Of a DNA stretch of 64,000 bases, positions 44,359 through 53,429 are shown one piece after another. Every line of letters begins with the position of its first letter. Position 1 is the stretch's first letter. The position numbers and the translations under genes were made by a program. The DNA comes from Thiogranum sp. (lineage in GTDB: Bacteria; Pseudomonadota; Gammaproteobacteria; DSM-19610): assembly GCA_030148775.1 (NCBI GenBank), contig JASBST010000057.1, forward strand, positions 1 to 64,000, given 5' to 3'. The notes beneath the pieces are model-generated. The model made no database searches and was not told where the DNA came from. It saw nothing but the letters and a program-made list of their open reading frames with translations.

Positions 44359-45555
44359 ATGCTCTCTCCAATTCGTTATTTTCTTAAACTCGAAAGCGCC
44401 AGCGGTATCCTGCTGATCGCCGCGTCGGTGATCGCACTGATCCTGGCCAATTCGCCCTTCGCGGGTTCCTACAAACAGATACTTGAACTGCCGGTGGCGG
44501 TGCAGGTCGGGGCGCTGGAAATCGCAAAACCCCTGTTGCTGTGGGTCAACGACGGCCTGATGGCGGTGTTCTTTTTCCTCATCGGCCTGGAACTGAAGCG
44601 CGAATTCCTCGAAGGCGAACTGTCCGACATTCGTAAAGTCGCGCTACCGGCGCTGGGCGCCGTGGGCGGCATGGCGCTGCCGGCCGCCATCTATCTGCTG
44701 ATCAATCGTGGCGACGCGGTGGCACTGAGCGGCTGGGCGATTCCCGCGGCCACCGATATCGCCTTCGCGCTGGGAATTCTCGCCCTACTCGGTAAGCGCG
44801 TTCCGAATGCCTTGAAAATTTTCCTGGTGTCGCTGGCCATCTTCGACGACATCGGCGCCATTGTCATTATCGCGTTTTTCTACACCGCCCAACTTTCGTT
44901 TACCGCTCTGTCCGTCTCCGTAACCTGTATCGTCCTGCTGGCGCTGCTCAATTGGCGCGGCGCCATGAGCGTCAGTCTGTATGTCATGATCGGTATCGTG
45001 ATGTGGGTGGCTTTGTTGAAGTCGGGCATACACGCCACGCTGGCCGGGATCATACTGGCGATGTTCATCCCCATGACCAAGGACCCGGAGCGCGGCCGGT
45101 CACCACTGCACGAAATGGAACACGACCTGCATTGCGCGGTCTCCTTCGCCATTCTGCCGTTGTTCGCCTTCGTCAATGCCGGCGTGCCGCTGCAGGGCAT
45201 GACTCTCGACGATCTTCTCGGACCGGTCCCGGTGGGCATTGCCCTGGGCCTGCTGATCGGCAAGCAACTGGGCGTGTTCGGTCTGTGTTATATCGGCATC
45301 AAACTCGGTCTGGCGAAACTGCCCACCGGCGTCAGCTGGTGGTCCTTCTACGGCGTGGCCATTCTTTGCGGCATCGGCTTTACCATGAGTCTGTTCATCG
45401 GTTCGCTGGCCTTTGAGAGTTACGGCCCGTCGTATCTGGACCAGAGCCGCATCGGCATTCTGGCAGGGTCCTTCGTCTCGGCGGTATTGGGATATTTATG
45501 GCTACGTCGCAGCCTGCCGCGGGCACCGCAGCAGGAGCGCGACAACTCCGCCTAG
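44359..45555 (+). CDS. nhaA: Na+/H+ antiporter NhaA
   Basis: A 398-residue, 12-helix exchanger that exports sodium. The N-terminus FLKLESASGILLIAASVIAL, the TM4 region PAATDIAFALGILALLGKRVP, the ion-binding aspartates in LAIFDDIGAIVIIAFFYT and the C-terminal GIGFTMSLFIGSLAFE are diagnostic. Its stop overlaps the convergent uvrD stop by four bases. It follows the GGDEF/EAL gene by 38 bases and may share its transcript. Confidence 0.95.
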   Translation: MLSPIRYFLKLESASGILLIAASVIALILANSPFAGSYKQILELPVAVQVGALEIAKPLLLWVNDGLMAVFFFLIGLELKREFLEGELSDIRKVALPALGAVGGMALPAAIYLLINRGDAVALSGWAIPAATDIAFALGILALLGKRVPNALKIFLVSLAIFDDIGAIVIIAFFYTAQLSFTALSVSVTCIVLLALLNWRGAMSVSLYVMIGIVMWVALLKSGIHATLAGIILAMFIPMTKDPERGRSPLHEMEHDLHCAVSFAILPLFAFVNAGVPLQGMTLDDLLGPVPVGIALGLLIGKQLGVFGLCYIGIKLGLAKLPTGVSWWSFYGVAILCGIGFTMSLFIGSLAFESYGPSYLDQSRIGILAGSFVSAVLGYLWLRRSLPRAPQQERDNSA

Positions 45556-47720
45556 GCCGGCTGCAGGTTGGCGTAAGCCACCACCAGCCACTTGGTGCCC
45601 GCCGATTCGAAGTTGACCTGCACGCGCGCGTGCGCGCCCTGGCCCTCGTAGTTCAGCACGACGCCTTCGCCGAAAGTGCCGTGTTGAACCCGCTGCCCCA
45701 ACCCCAGACCGGCCACCGGCTCCGACTGCAACGACGCCGCTGCCGCGGCACCCGCATAAGGCCGGCTGACCTGGATACGCGGACGAATCTCGTCAACCAG
45801 CGGGGCGGGTATCTCATGTACAAAACGCGACGGCACGCAGTAGGCCTCGCTGCCGTGCAGGCGCCGGTGTTCGGCGTAGGATAGCGTCAGCCGCTTGCGC
45901 GCGCGGGTGATGCCGACGTAACACAGCCGGCGCTCTTCTTCGAGACGACCGGACTCTTCCACCGATCTCTGGTGTGGAAACAACCCTTCCTCCAGGCCAC
46001 ACAAAAACACCTCGTCGAACTCCAGTCCCTTGGCGGAATGCAGGGTCATCAGTTGCACGCAGTCCTGCCATTGATCGGCCTGACCCTCGCCGGCTTCCAG
46101 CGCGGCGTGCGACAAAAAGGCCGCCAACGGCTCCAGATCGGCGTCCGTTTCGCTGTCGTACTCGAACTCGCGCGCGGCGTTGGCCAGCTCGTCGAGGTTC
46201 TCCAGGCGCGCCTCGCCTTTTTCGCCCTTCTCCTTGGCATAGTGGGCCTTGAGGGCGGTGGCCTGTATCGCCTGCTCGACCTGCTCGCCCAGCGCCAGCC
46301 CCGCCAGGGATTCGGCCAGGGCGTCGATGGTGCGCAAAAAGGCGCCAAGCGCGTTGCGCGCGCGCGCGTTGAGCACGTCGTCCTGCTGCAGGTTGCTGGC
46401 CGCCGCCCACAGCGACAATTGGTCGCGCCGCGCCCGATCACGTATCTCGGCGAGCGTGCGCTCGCCGAGCCCGCGCGGCGGCTGATTGACGATACGGTCA
46501 AAGGAAGCATCGTCCTCGCGGTTTTCGCAAAGGCGCAGATACGCCAACGCGTCTTTGATTTCCTGGCGCTCGAAAAAACGCAGGCCGCCATAGACACGAT
46601 AGGGGATGGCGGTTTGCAGCAACCGCTCCTCGAATACCCGCGACTGCGCATTGGAGCGGTATAGAATGGCGATATCGCTACGGCTGGCACCCCGGTCGAC
46701 CAACGACTGAATCTGCTCGACCACAAAGCGTGCCTCATCCTGCTCGTTGAGCGCCGCATACAGACGCAGCGGATCGCCGTCACCACGATCGGTCCAGAGA
46801 TTTTTTCCCAAGCGCCCGTCGTTATGCGCGATCAACGCATTGGCGGCCTTGAGTATGGCGCCAGTGGAGCGATAATTCTGTTCCAGGCGCAACACACGGG
46901 CTCCGGGGAAGTCGCGCTCAAAGCGCTGCAGGTTCTCCACCCGCGCGCCGCGCCATCCGTAAATCGACTGATCATCGTCGCCCACCATGGTAATGCGTCC
47001 ACTGTCGCCGGCGAGCAGACGCAGCCAGGCATACTGAATGGTGTTGGTGTCCTGGAATTCGTCCACCAGTATATGCTGGAAACGTTGCTGGTAGTGCGCC
47101 AGCAGCGAGGGGTTGTGCAACCACAGTTCGTGGGCCCGCAGCAGCAATTCGGCGAAATCGACAAGCCCCGAGCGTCGACACTGTTCCTCGTAGGCTTCAT
47201 AGACGGCCAGCTGCTGGCGCACAAACGGGTCGCCTTTGTGCTCGAGATGCTGCGGGCGCTGTCCCTCATCCTTGCGCGCATTGATGAACCACTGCATCTG
47301 GCGCGGCGGCCAGCGGCTCTCGTCCAGCTCCATGGCTTTGAGGATGCGGCGGATGACACGATACTGGTCGTCCGAGTCCAGCACCTGGAACGCCTGCGGC
47401 AATCCGGCCTCCTGCCAGTGGGCGCGCAGCAGCCGATGCGCCAGACCGTGGAAGGTTCCTACCCACATGCCCCGAGTCGGCACCCCGACCAGCTGTTCGA
47501 TGCGCCCGCGCATCTCACCGGCCGCCTTGTTGGTGAAAGTCACCGCCAGAATACCGTAGGGTGAAATGTTCTCGACCTGGATCAACCAGGCGACCCGATG
47601 CACCAGCACCCGCGTTTTCCCGCTACCCGCGCCGGCCAGCACCAGCAAGGGTTGTTGGCCGGCGGTGACCGCTTCGCGCTGGGCGTCGTTCAGCGGATCT
47701 ATAATAAAGGACACATCCAT
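45552..47720 (-). CDS. uvrD: DNA helicase II (UvrD)
   Basis: A 722-residue SF1A helicase for nucleotide-excision and mismatch repair; E. coli UvrD has 720. Motifs: LNDAQREAVTAGQQPLLVLA with GAGSGKTRVLVHRVA, LVDEFQDTN, GDDDQSIYGWRGA, LEQNYRST, LMTLHSAKGLEFDEVFLCG and YVGITRARKRLTL. The C-terminal tail (GLGLGQRVQHGTFGEGVVL) is the Tudor-like UvrD end absent from Rep. It is convergent with nhaA. Confidence 0.95.
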   Translation of the reverse strand: MDVSFIIDPLNDAQREAVTAGQQPLLVLAGAGSGKTRVLVHRVAWLIQVENISPYGILAVTFTNKAAGEMRGRIEQLVGVPTRGMWVGTFHGLAHRLLRAHWQEAGLPQAFQVLDSDDQYRVIRRILKAMELDESRWPPRQMQWFINARKDEGQRPQHLEHKGDPFVRQQLAVYEAYEEQCRRSGLVDFAELLLRAHELWLHNPSLLAHYQQRFQHILVDEFQDTNTIQYAWLRLLAGDSGRITMVGDDDQSIYGWRGARVENLQRFERDFPGARVLRLEQNYRSTGAILKAANALIAHNDGRLGKNLWTDRGDGDPLRLYAALNEQDEARFVVEQIQSLVDRGASRSDIAILYRSNAQSRVFEERLLQTAIPYRVYGGLRFFERQEIKDALAYLRLCENREDDASFDRIVNQPPRGLGERTLAEIRDRARRDQLSLWAAASNLQQDDVLNARARNALGAFLRTIDALAESLAGLALGEQVEQAIQATALKAHYAKEKGEKGEARLENLDELANAAREFEYDSETDADLEPLAAFLSHAALEAGEGQADQWQDCVQLMTLHSAKGLEFDEVFLCGLEEGLFPHQRSVEESGRLEEERRLCYVGITRARKRLTLSYAEHRRLHGSEAYCVPSRFVHEIPAPLVDEIRPRIQVSRPYAGAAAAASLQSEPVAGLGLGQRVQHGTFGEGVVLNYEGQGAHARVQVNFESAGTKWLVVAYANLQPA

Positions 47721-47852
47721 CGCGCCATTCTATCAAAGCCATCGCGAGCGCAGCGGCAAAATGCCTAATTTCCGACGGGTTTAATTTCCGCCGGCAGGGG
47801 AATAGCATTCGCCCTATCGACAAAGTTAGCACTAGCGATAAAGGAGGCACCT

Positions 47853-48059
47853 ATGTCCCAAGGCATTGACCCTCATGACAGCAGTGAACCCGGCTACATC
47901 GTCGCCTGGCGATCCAAGAAGAAATTCGAGGCCGGCAAATTTCTCGATGAGGTTATGACATTCGGCGAGGCACGGGAAAAAGCCGCCAGCCTAAGCGCCG
48001 GTGACCCGGAAAAAACCTATTGGGCGGAAGCACAACCGCAACAATACCAACCCCACTAA
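47853..48059 (+). CDS. Hypothetical small protein
   Basis: A 68-residue acidic protein I do not recognise. AAAGGAGG stands seven bases before the ATG, a near-perfect ribosome binding site, so it is probably well expressed. The middle (GYIVAWRSKKKFEAGKFLDE) suggests a short beta-alpha unit; no cysteine, membrane or signal segment is present. A 12-bp hairpin follows its stop and separates it from rsmJ. Confidence 0.65.
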   Translation: MSQGIDPHDSSEPGYIVAWRSKKKFEAGKFLDEVMTFGEAREKAASLSAGDPEKTYWAEAQPQQYQPH

Positions 48060-48073
48060 CCCCTCCGCTGGGC

Positions 48074-48104
48074 CCCGTGGCCGGCCGATTCCGCCGGCCA
48101 CGGG
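48074..48104 (+). terminator. Long GC hairpin between small gene and rsmJ
   Basis: CCCGTGGCCGGC and GCCGGCCACGGG make a perfect 12-bp stem around seven bases. No T-run follows, so it is either a Rho-assisted terminator or a stabiliser. It ends 15 bases before the rsmJ start. Confidence 0.5.
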
Positions 48105-48119
48105 TGATACACTGGCTGC

Positions 48120-48896
48120 ATGCCCGAGCGCATGCCTAACCCCGGCCTGGTCGCCGAACACGCTCTGTTTGCACCCGCCGCGGGCCGACTCGCGCAGCGT
48201 TATGCGCTGACGCGCCTGGCGCGGCCGCCGGCCAGCGGTTATTACCTCTGCCTCGGCGCCGAAGGCCTTGAACTGCGGCTGGCCGGCGAACACACCCACG
48301 GTCCGGTAAGGGTGGATTTCACCGCCGGTGCCATGGCTCATCGACGCCGGTTCGGCGGCGGCCGTAGCCAGGCGCTGGCCCGGGCGGTGGGCCTCAAACC
48401 CGGCTACAACCCCATTGTCTGGGACGCCACCGCCGGTCTCGGCCGTGACGGCTTTGTCCTCGCCAGCCTGGGATGCCGGGTCACCCTGTGCGAACGTTCG
48501 CCGATACTCGCAGCGCTGTTGGACGACGGTCTGCAGCGCGCCTCCCTGGACTCCGAACTGGCGCAGTGGGTCGAAACACGTTTGTCGCTGGTGCACGACG
48601 ATGCCGCCGCCGCGCTGGCCGGGCTGAGCGCGGCACAGCGGCCGGACGTGGTCTACCTGGACCCGATGTATCCACCCGGTAAATCAAAGGTTCTGGTAAA
48701 AAAAGAAATGCGGGCCTTGCAACAGTTGCTGGGAGAGGACGCCGATTCGGCCGGGCTGCTCGATGCCGCGCTGGCGAGCGCGCGGCGACGGGTGGTGGTC
48801 AAACGTCCGCAGCGTGCCGGAACGCTCGATAAGCGCCGGCCGACGGCGTCGGTGGCAAGCAAGAAGACACGCTACGACCTGTACGTTACAGTATGA
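48120..48896 (+). CDS. rsmJ: 16S rRNA (guanine1516-N2)-methyltransferase RsmJ
   Basis: A 258-residue SAM-dependent enzyme. VDFTAGAMAHRRRFGGGRSQ is the RsmJ signature. The SAM site is WDATAGLGRDGFVLASLGC, and the catalytic motif is VVYLDPMYPPGKSKVLVKKE. The C-terminal RRVVVKRPQRAGTLDKRRPT completes the family pattern. An ATG twelve bases further in (48132) is an alternative start. It is followed by the ycgN-type gene. Confidence 0.92.
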   Translation: MPERMPNPGLVAEHALFAPAAGRLAQRYALTRLARPPASGYYLCLGAEGLELRLAGEHTHGPVRVDFTAGAMAHRRRFGGGRSQALARAVGLKPGYNPIVWDATAGLGRDGFVLASLGCRVTLCERSPILAALLDDGLQRASLDSELAQWVETRLSLVHDDAAAALAGLSAAQRPDVVYLDPMYPPGKSKVLVKKEMRALQQLLGEDADSAGLLDAALASARRRVVVKRPQRAGTLDKRRPTASVASKKTRYDLYVTV

Positions 48897-48924
48897 TTCC
48901 TTCGTCCACACGCAACGCGCCGAC

Positions 48925-49374
48925 ATGTCAGCACGCTTTTGGGAAGACAGGCCACTCGATGCACTCGATACCGAGCAGTGGGAGGCGCTGTGCGATGGCT
49001 GCGGACGCTGCTGCTTACTGAAAATCGAGGACGAGGACAGCGGACGCCTGTTCTACACCAACGTGGTATGCGAATACCTCGACAGTGAGCGCTGCCGCTG
49101 CACCCGTTACACCGACCGCTGCCTGCTGGTACCGGACTGTATCAAGGTCACGCCCCAAGTGGCACGTACCCAGCGTTAGCTGCCGGACACATGCGCCTAT
49201 CGACTGCTGGCCGAGGGCAAACCGCTATATGACTGGCACCCGCTGATAAGCGGCGACCCGGCCAGCGTTCACCGCGCCGGTATCTCGGTGCGCGACAAGG
49301 TCGTTTCGGAAAGCTATGTGCACCCGGACGAACTGCCCGAACATCTGGCTCACTGGCTGGACGAGAACCGTTAG
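48925..49374 (+). pseudogene. YcgN family cysteine-cluster protein with an in-frame TAG
   Basis: A zinc/iron-cluster protein family of about 150 residues. The N-terminal part has LCDGCGRCCLLKIEDED and VVCEYLDSERCRCTRYTDRC. Codon 85 (49177-49179) is TAG, where E. coli YcgN has the tryptophan of EWLPMTCAYRLL. The frame then continues intact as [20 protein letters not shown] and [13 protein letters not shown] to a second TAG at 49372. Since everything downstream is conserved, this looks like a recent TGG-to-TAG change, a base error or suppressed amber. The next gene starts at the base after the final stop. Confidence 0.8.
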
Positions 49375-50532
49375 ATGGGGCGCGGTCTCAACGCCCTGCT
49401 GCTGGCGCAGTTCTTCAGCGCCTTCGCCGACAACGCAATCCTGTTTGCCGCCATCGGCATGGTATTACAGGCCGAGCAGATGCCGACCTGGTACATCCCG
49501 GCCCTGCAAAGCGTCTTTCTGGTCGCCTATGTGGTCGCCGCACCCTGGGTCGGGCCCTGGGCGGATCGTTGGTCGAAACCCCGGATTCTGCTGGTCGCGA
49601 ATCTGATCAAAGCCGCCGGCGTGGGTCTGATTCTCGCCGGCGTCGAGCCGCTGCTGGCCTATGGCCTGGTCGGCTTTGGCGCCGCGGTTTACAGCCCGGC
49701 CAAGTACGGTATCCTGCCGGAGCTGGTGGCGACAACGCAGCTGGTGCGCGCCAACGCCTGGATCGAGGCCAGCACCATCGGCGCCATCATTCTCGGCACG
49801 GTGGCCGGCGGGCAGTTGGCCGATATCAGTGTGCGCGGCGCCTTCTGGATGGTGGCCGCGACTTATCTGCTGTCGTTGCTGCTGACGCTGCTTATCCCCC
49901 GTCTGGCGCCGCGCGGCGCACAGACACGGCAGGTGCTGCGGCAGTTTTCCCAGACCACACGCAGATTTCTGCAAACGCCACGCGCCCGCTTCGCGTTGCT
50001 CGGCGGCTGCCGGTTCTGGGGTGCCGCGGCTGTATTACGTGTGCTCCTGGTAGCCTGGGCGCCGTTGGTGCTGGAAAGCCGCTCGGCCGGTGATATTTCG
50101 CTGCTTGCCCTCTATCTGGCGCTTGGGGTGGTAGCCGGCTCGGCGCTGGTGCCGCGGCTGATTCCGCTACACCAACTGCAGCGTGCCCGCCTCGCCGCCT
50201 GGGCAATGGGTGCGGGCATTTTGCTGTTTGCGCTGGTGGACAATGCGTGGCAGGCGGCGCTGGTGCTGTTTCTGATCGGCTGCAGCGGCGGGGTGTTCAT
50301 CGTGCCGATCAATGCGGCGTTGCAACACATCGGTCACGAGCATGTCGGCAGCGGCCGCGCCGTGGCGGTACAGAATTTTTTCCAGAATGTCGCCATGCTC
50401 CTGGCCGTGGGGCTGTACACCCTGAGCACGGCGGCCAATATCGGTCCGATCGCCGCGGTGCTGGGGCTTGCTGGCGGCGTGCTGCTGGCGACCCTGTGGG
50501 TGTCGCGACATCTGGCGCAGGCCACCGAGTAG
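49375..50532 (+). CDS. lplT: Lysophospholipid transporter LplT (MFS)
   Basis: A 385-residue, 12-helix flippase-like transporter that brings lysophospholipids into the cell in E. coli. LNALLLAQFFSAFADNAILF is the family N-terminus, and YSPAKYGILPELV is the LplT signature, with RANAWIEASTIGAIILGTV. It starts immediately after the ycgN-type stop. In enterobacteria LplT works with the Aas acyltransferase; no aas gene is in this window. Confidence 0.92.
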   Translation: MGRGLNALLLAQFFSAFADNAILFAAIGMVLQAEQMPTWYIPALQSVFLVAYVVAAPWVGPWADRWSKPRILLVANLIKAAGVGLILAGVEPLLAYGLVGFGAAVYSPAKYGILPELVATTQLVRANAWIEASTIGAIILGTVAGGQLADISVRGAFWMVAATYLLSLLLTLLIPRLAPRGAQTRQVLRQFSQTTRRFLQTPRARFALLGGCRFWGAAAVLRVLLVAWAPLVLESRSAGDISLLALYLALGVVAGSALVPRLIPLHQLQRARLAAWAMGAGILLFALVDNAWQAALVLFLIGCSGGVFIVPINAALQHIGHEHVGSGRAVAVQNFFQNVAMLLAVGLYTLSTAANIGPIAAVLGLAGGVLLATLWVSRHLAQATE

Positions 50533-50540
50533 TGGCCGTT

Positions 50541-51413
50541 CTAGGGGGCCGGCGCCGGCGAGGCGTTCATCAGCCGCGCACTCACCAGCGCGACGTCGAT
50601 GGCTTCCTGGTCGATGACCTCGGGAATCAGCGGATAGACGGCGAGCAATGGCTGCGGCCGCTGACAGGCGGCGCGCTCCAGCCGCCGGCGGGTCGCCGCG
50701 CTGAGATTCTGGTGCGCCAGCAGGGAAGCGGCGTACCAGTCGTGATAATCCCTGACCAGGCCCTGCTGTATCTCATTGTCCCACTCTTCGCTGAGCAGCA
50801 GTTCGGGAAACGCCTCGGCCGCCAATACCCGGTCGATCTCGCCTTCCCCGAGTCGCAAACCGTCGCGACCACGGCCACTGCCGTCGCTCAGGCGTTCGAA
50901 CCATTGCGCCGCGGGTAACGGCCGGGAGGCGATATTCACCTGGCTTTCGAGTTGGTCCCGGTGCGGGGCCGGCCGGCCGTTGCGTGGCTGGGTTTTTTCG
51001 TGTTCGACCAGCGTGGGGGAGACGAAAGCCATATCGGTCATCAGGAACGGGCGCCAGTGAGGATCTGTGACCTGCTCCATGTCCTGCGCTTTGTAGCGGG
51101 TGCGCAACAGCGCCAGCGGACGGCGGGTGCTGCTGTTGAGCAGCCACAATTCGAACCGATCGCGAATCGGAAACGGCACCGGCGGCTGTTTTTTCAGCGC
51201 CTCGACCAGATTGTCCGCGCCGATCAGCCGCACATCGGTGACGTTGTCCTCGGAAACCTGGGTCACGCCCCAGCGAAAGCGTCCGGAGGCGGTCTGCTGG
51301 CGAATACGCCAGGTCCTGCCATTGGTGGAATAGGCACAGGCGTCACCGACGTCGATGACCTGTATTACGCCGAGATAGGGTCCGAGACGGCGGACGCCGT
51401 AATAAGGGCTCAT
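50541..51413 (-). CDS. Hypothetical protein
   Basis: A 290-residue protein I do not recognise. It has no signal peptide or membrane helix and no cysteine cluster. A stretch near residue 60 (SGRFRWGVTQVSEDNVTDVRLIGADNLVEAL) and a helical C-terminal half with many Arg/Glu/Leu suggest a soluble two-domain protein. I took ATG 51413 (MSPYYGVRR); a TTG at 51470 is possible. It is convergent with lplT. Confidence 0.6.
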   Translation of the reverse strand: MSPYYGVRRLGPYLGVIQVIDVGDACAYSTNGRTWRIRQQTASGRFRWGVTQVSEDNVTDVRLIGADNLVEALKKQPPVPFPIRDRFELWLLNSSTRRPLALLRTRYKAQDMEQVTDPHWRPFLMTDMAFVSPTLVEHEKTQPRNGRPAPHRDQLESQVNIASRPLPAAQWFERLSDGSGRGRDGLRLGEGEIDRVLAAEAFPELLLSEEWDNEIQQGLVRDYHDWYAASLLAHQNLSAATRRRLERAACQRPQPLLAVYPLIPEVIDQEAIDVALVSARLMNASPAPAP

Positions 51414-51509
51414 ACCGACAACCGCGATAGGGATTCGCCCTAGTGTGTCAAAGCCGGGTAGGCACGACAAGTCACCCGCTGGTGAGCGGCAGCGCCGTCG
51501 GCATGGGTA

Positions 51510-51785
51510 TCAGCCGCTGATGACGGCCTGGATCAGTTTCTTGTTGGCGGCGGTCTGCAGATTGGCGATTTTGGGTTTACTGCCGCCCAGATAGGCGTCA
51601 AGGGAAACCGTCGGCACTTTTTCCCGGTCGACCAGCGGATACATGGTGCACTTTTCACAGGCGCGCAGCATCGGCTGGGCGCCGGCAGGTGCCTTGCCGG
51701 CGGGGCGCTTGCGCAAATTGCAGCAGTTCTGCGTGCGCATGTAGGCCTGCTGGGGAATGCAAAAGAACATCATATCCTTAGCCAC
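51510..51785 (-). CDS. Hypothetical cysteine-containing small protein
   Basis: A 91-residue protein I do not recognise. It contains CIPQQAYMRTQNCCNL and ACEKCTMYPLVD, five cysteines that could bind metal. GTG 51785 is preceded by GAGGAG at a proper distance, so I prefer it to the longer reading from 51857. The C-terminus is lysine-rich. It sits alone between the hypothetical gene and the AI-2E transporter gene. Confidence 0.6.
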   Translation of the reverse strand: MAKDMMFFCIPQQAYMRTQNCCNLRKRPAGKAPAGAQPMLRACEKCTMYPLVDREKVPTVSLDAYLGGSKPKIANLQTAANKKLIQAVISG

Positions 51786-51983
51786 AGAATGTACTCCTCG
51801 TGAGCGCTTGATTCGGGTATTACGGTAAAGCGCGGAAGTGTAACATTTTTGCGACAAACAAGCAAGATTTCCCTAGGTAAATCAACAAACTATTTAAGTT
51901 ACAGTGTGATAGGGATCGACCAGGCTCTGTGGGCAAAACAACACAAAATATAAAGCTTTTGTTCATTGCGGAAACACCGGCGC

Positions 51984-53120
51984 TCAGCGACCGGCGAGTT
52001 TCGCGAACGGCCCCAGGACGCCGACATGGTCGCCGATGAGCTTCAGCGTAATCAGGATGGGCACGGCCATCAGCGCCCCCATCACCCCCCACAGCCAGAA
52101 CCAGAAGGCCACGCTCAGAAAGACCACCAGCGGATTGAGCGCCAACCGCCGCCCTAGCACCAGCGGCGTGAAGATCTGGCCTTCGAGAATCGTCAGTATG
52201 CCGAACGCGCCGACCACGAGCATCGGCTGGCCCAGACCGTCGAAACTCAACAGGGCGGCGCCACTGATCACGATGGCCGACATCACCGCGCCCAGGTAGG
52301 GGATGAAATTCAACAGCGCGGTGACGGTCCCCCAGAGCATCGGGTTCGGCATCCCCAACAGATAAAGCGCAGCCGCCACCGCCGCTCCCAACAGGATGTT
52401 GATCACCGTTATTGTCAGTAGATATTTGGAGACCTCCACTTCGAGCGTCGTCGTCAGGGCGAAGAAACGTTTCTGTTCCAGACTGTCGCCCAGCAACTCG
52501 CCGATACGCAGCAACGCCACCCGGCCCCAAGACAAAAAGAAGTACAGTAAGAACGTCACTATCACCAGGCCCGCCAGCAATCCCATGGCGTTGCTGTAAA
52601 GCATGTCCCGGACGTGCAGGCTTTTGCCTGCCGTGACACGCGCCGCCGCCCCGCCTTTATTGTCGACCGACGCAATACGATCGACTTTTTCGGCGGTTTT
52701 ACTGACCTCCTCGACGGTTTCCTTCAGCGGCAAAACTTTCTCTTCCAGCCGTTCGAGCAGAATGGGCGCGCTCTCCATCCACTTTTCGATGGGATCGAGA
52801 ACACTTGAGAGCATGAAACCGAGGCCGGCCAGCAGCGCCAAAACCACCGCGCCCGCTCCCAGTGCGCGCGGCACGTGGATGTGTGCCAGCCACTTTACCA
52901 CCGGCGCCAACACCAGACTGATGAGAAACGCCAGCGTCAGCGGTATGAAAAAACTGCGAGCCAACGCCAGCGTATAGATAACCGCCAGGATCAGTAGGGT
53001 GATCTGGATGGCGCGCAGAGCGCGCCCGGTGGCCGCCGGCGTGCCGGGCAAGGTCTGCGGTACGCCCCCCAGGTCGGCGTTCTGCGGCCGCGACGGTGCA
53101 GCGGGCTCCCTGGTGTGCAT
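51984..53120 (-). CDS. AI-2E family transporter
   Basis: A 378-residue membrane protein of the TqsA/PerM superfamily. Hydrophobic segments are near LILAVIYTLALARSFFIPL, LGAGAVVLALLAGLGFMLSS, MGLLAGLVIVTFLLYFFLSW, INILLGAAVAAALYLLGMP, YLGAVMSAIVISGAALLSF and FWFWLWGVMGALMAVPILI. The soluble loop (about 100-180) is typical. Substrates vary across the family, from quorum signal export to ion transport. It is the first gene of a cluster of membrane and envelope genes. Confidence 0.87.
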   Translation of the reverse strand: MHTREPAAPSRPQNADLGGVPQTLPGTPAATGRALRAIQITLLILAVIYTLALARSFFIPLTLAFLISLVLAPVVKWLAHIHVPRALGAGAVVLALLAGLGFMLSSVLDPIEKWMESAPILLERLEEKVLPLKETVEEVSKTAEKVDRIASVDNKGGAAARVTAGKSLHVRDMLYSNAMGLLAGLVIVTFLLYFFLSWGRVALLRIGELLGDSLEQKRFFALTTTLEVEVSKYLLTITVINILLGAAVAAALYLLGMPNPMLWGTVTALLNFIPYLGAVMSAIVISGAALLSFDGLGQPMLVVGAFGILTILEGQIFTPLVLGRRLALNPLVVFLSVAFWFWLWGVMGALMAVPILITLKLIGDHVGVLGPFAKLAGR

Positions 53121-53171
53121 GCCATTATCCTCGTTATACGCCCCCGAGACGACAAGGCGTGGCCGATGGGT

Positions 53172-53429
53172 TCAGAAAAAGCGTAGTAGAGAGGCGAAGG
53201 TAAGCATTCGGCGTAAGCTCAGCAACGAGCCGCGGGAGGACCCGGGTGACGATTTACCCACGCGCCGCGCGGCGACGAACCCGGTCGCCACACCCAGCCC
53301 CAGTCCGAGGGGCGATGTGGCGAAAACCCCGGCGCAATGGCGCAGTCGCCTACGCGCCAGATGCGCCTGCTCCCGTGCCAGGCGCGCGGCCAGGGTACGC
53401 TGACGTATAACCGCTCTAGTCGGATACAT
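53172..53429 (-). CDS. YqjK-like small protein
   Basis: An 85-residue basic protein: MYPTRAVIRQRTLAARLARE, then a weakly hydrophobic segment (ATSPLGLGLGVATGFVAARR). Its start lies in the stop region of the YqjE-like gene (14-base overlap), mirroring the yqjD-yqjE-yqjK order of E. coli. Sequence similarity is weak, so the name rests mainly on position and size. Confidence 0.6.
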   Translation of the reverse strand: MYPTRAVIRQRTLAARLAREQAHLARRRLRHCAGVFATSPLGLGLGVATGFVAARRVGKSSPGSSRGSLLSLRRMLTFASLLRFF

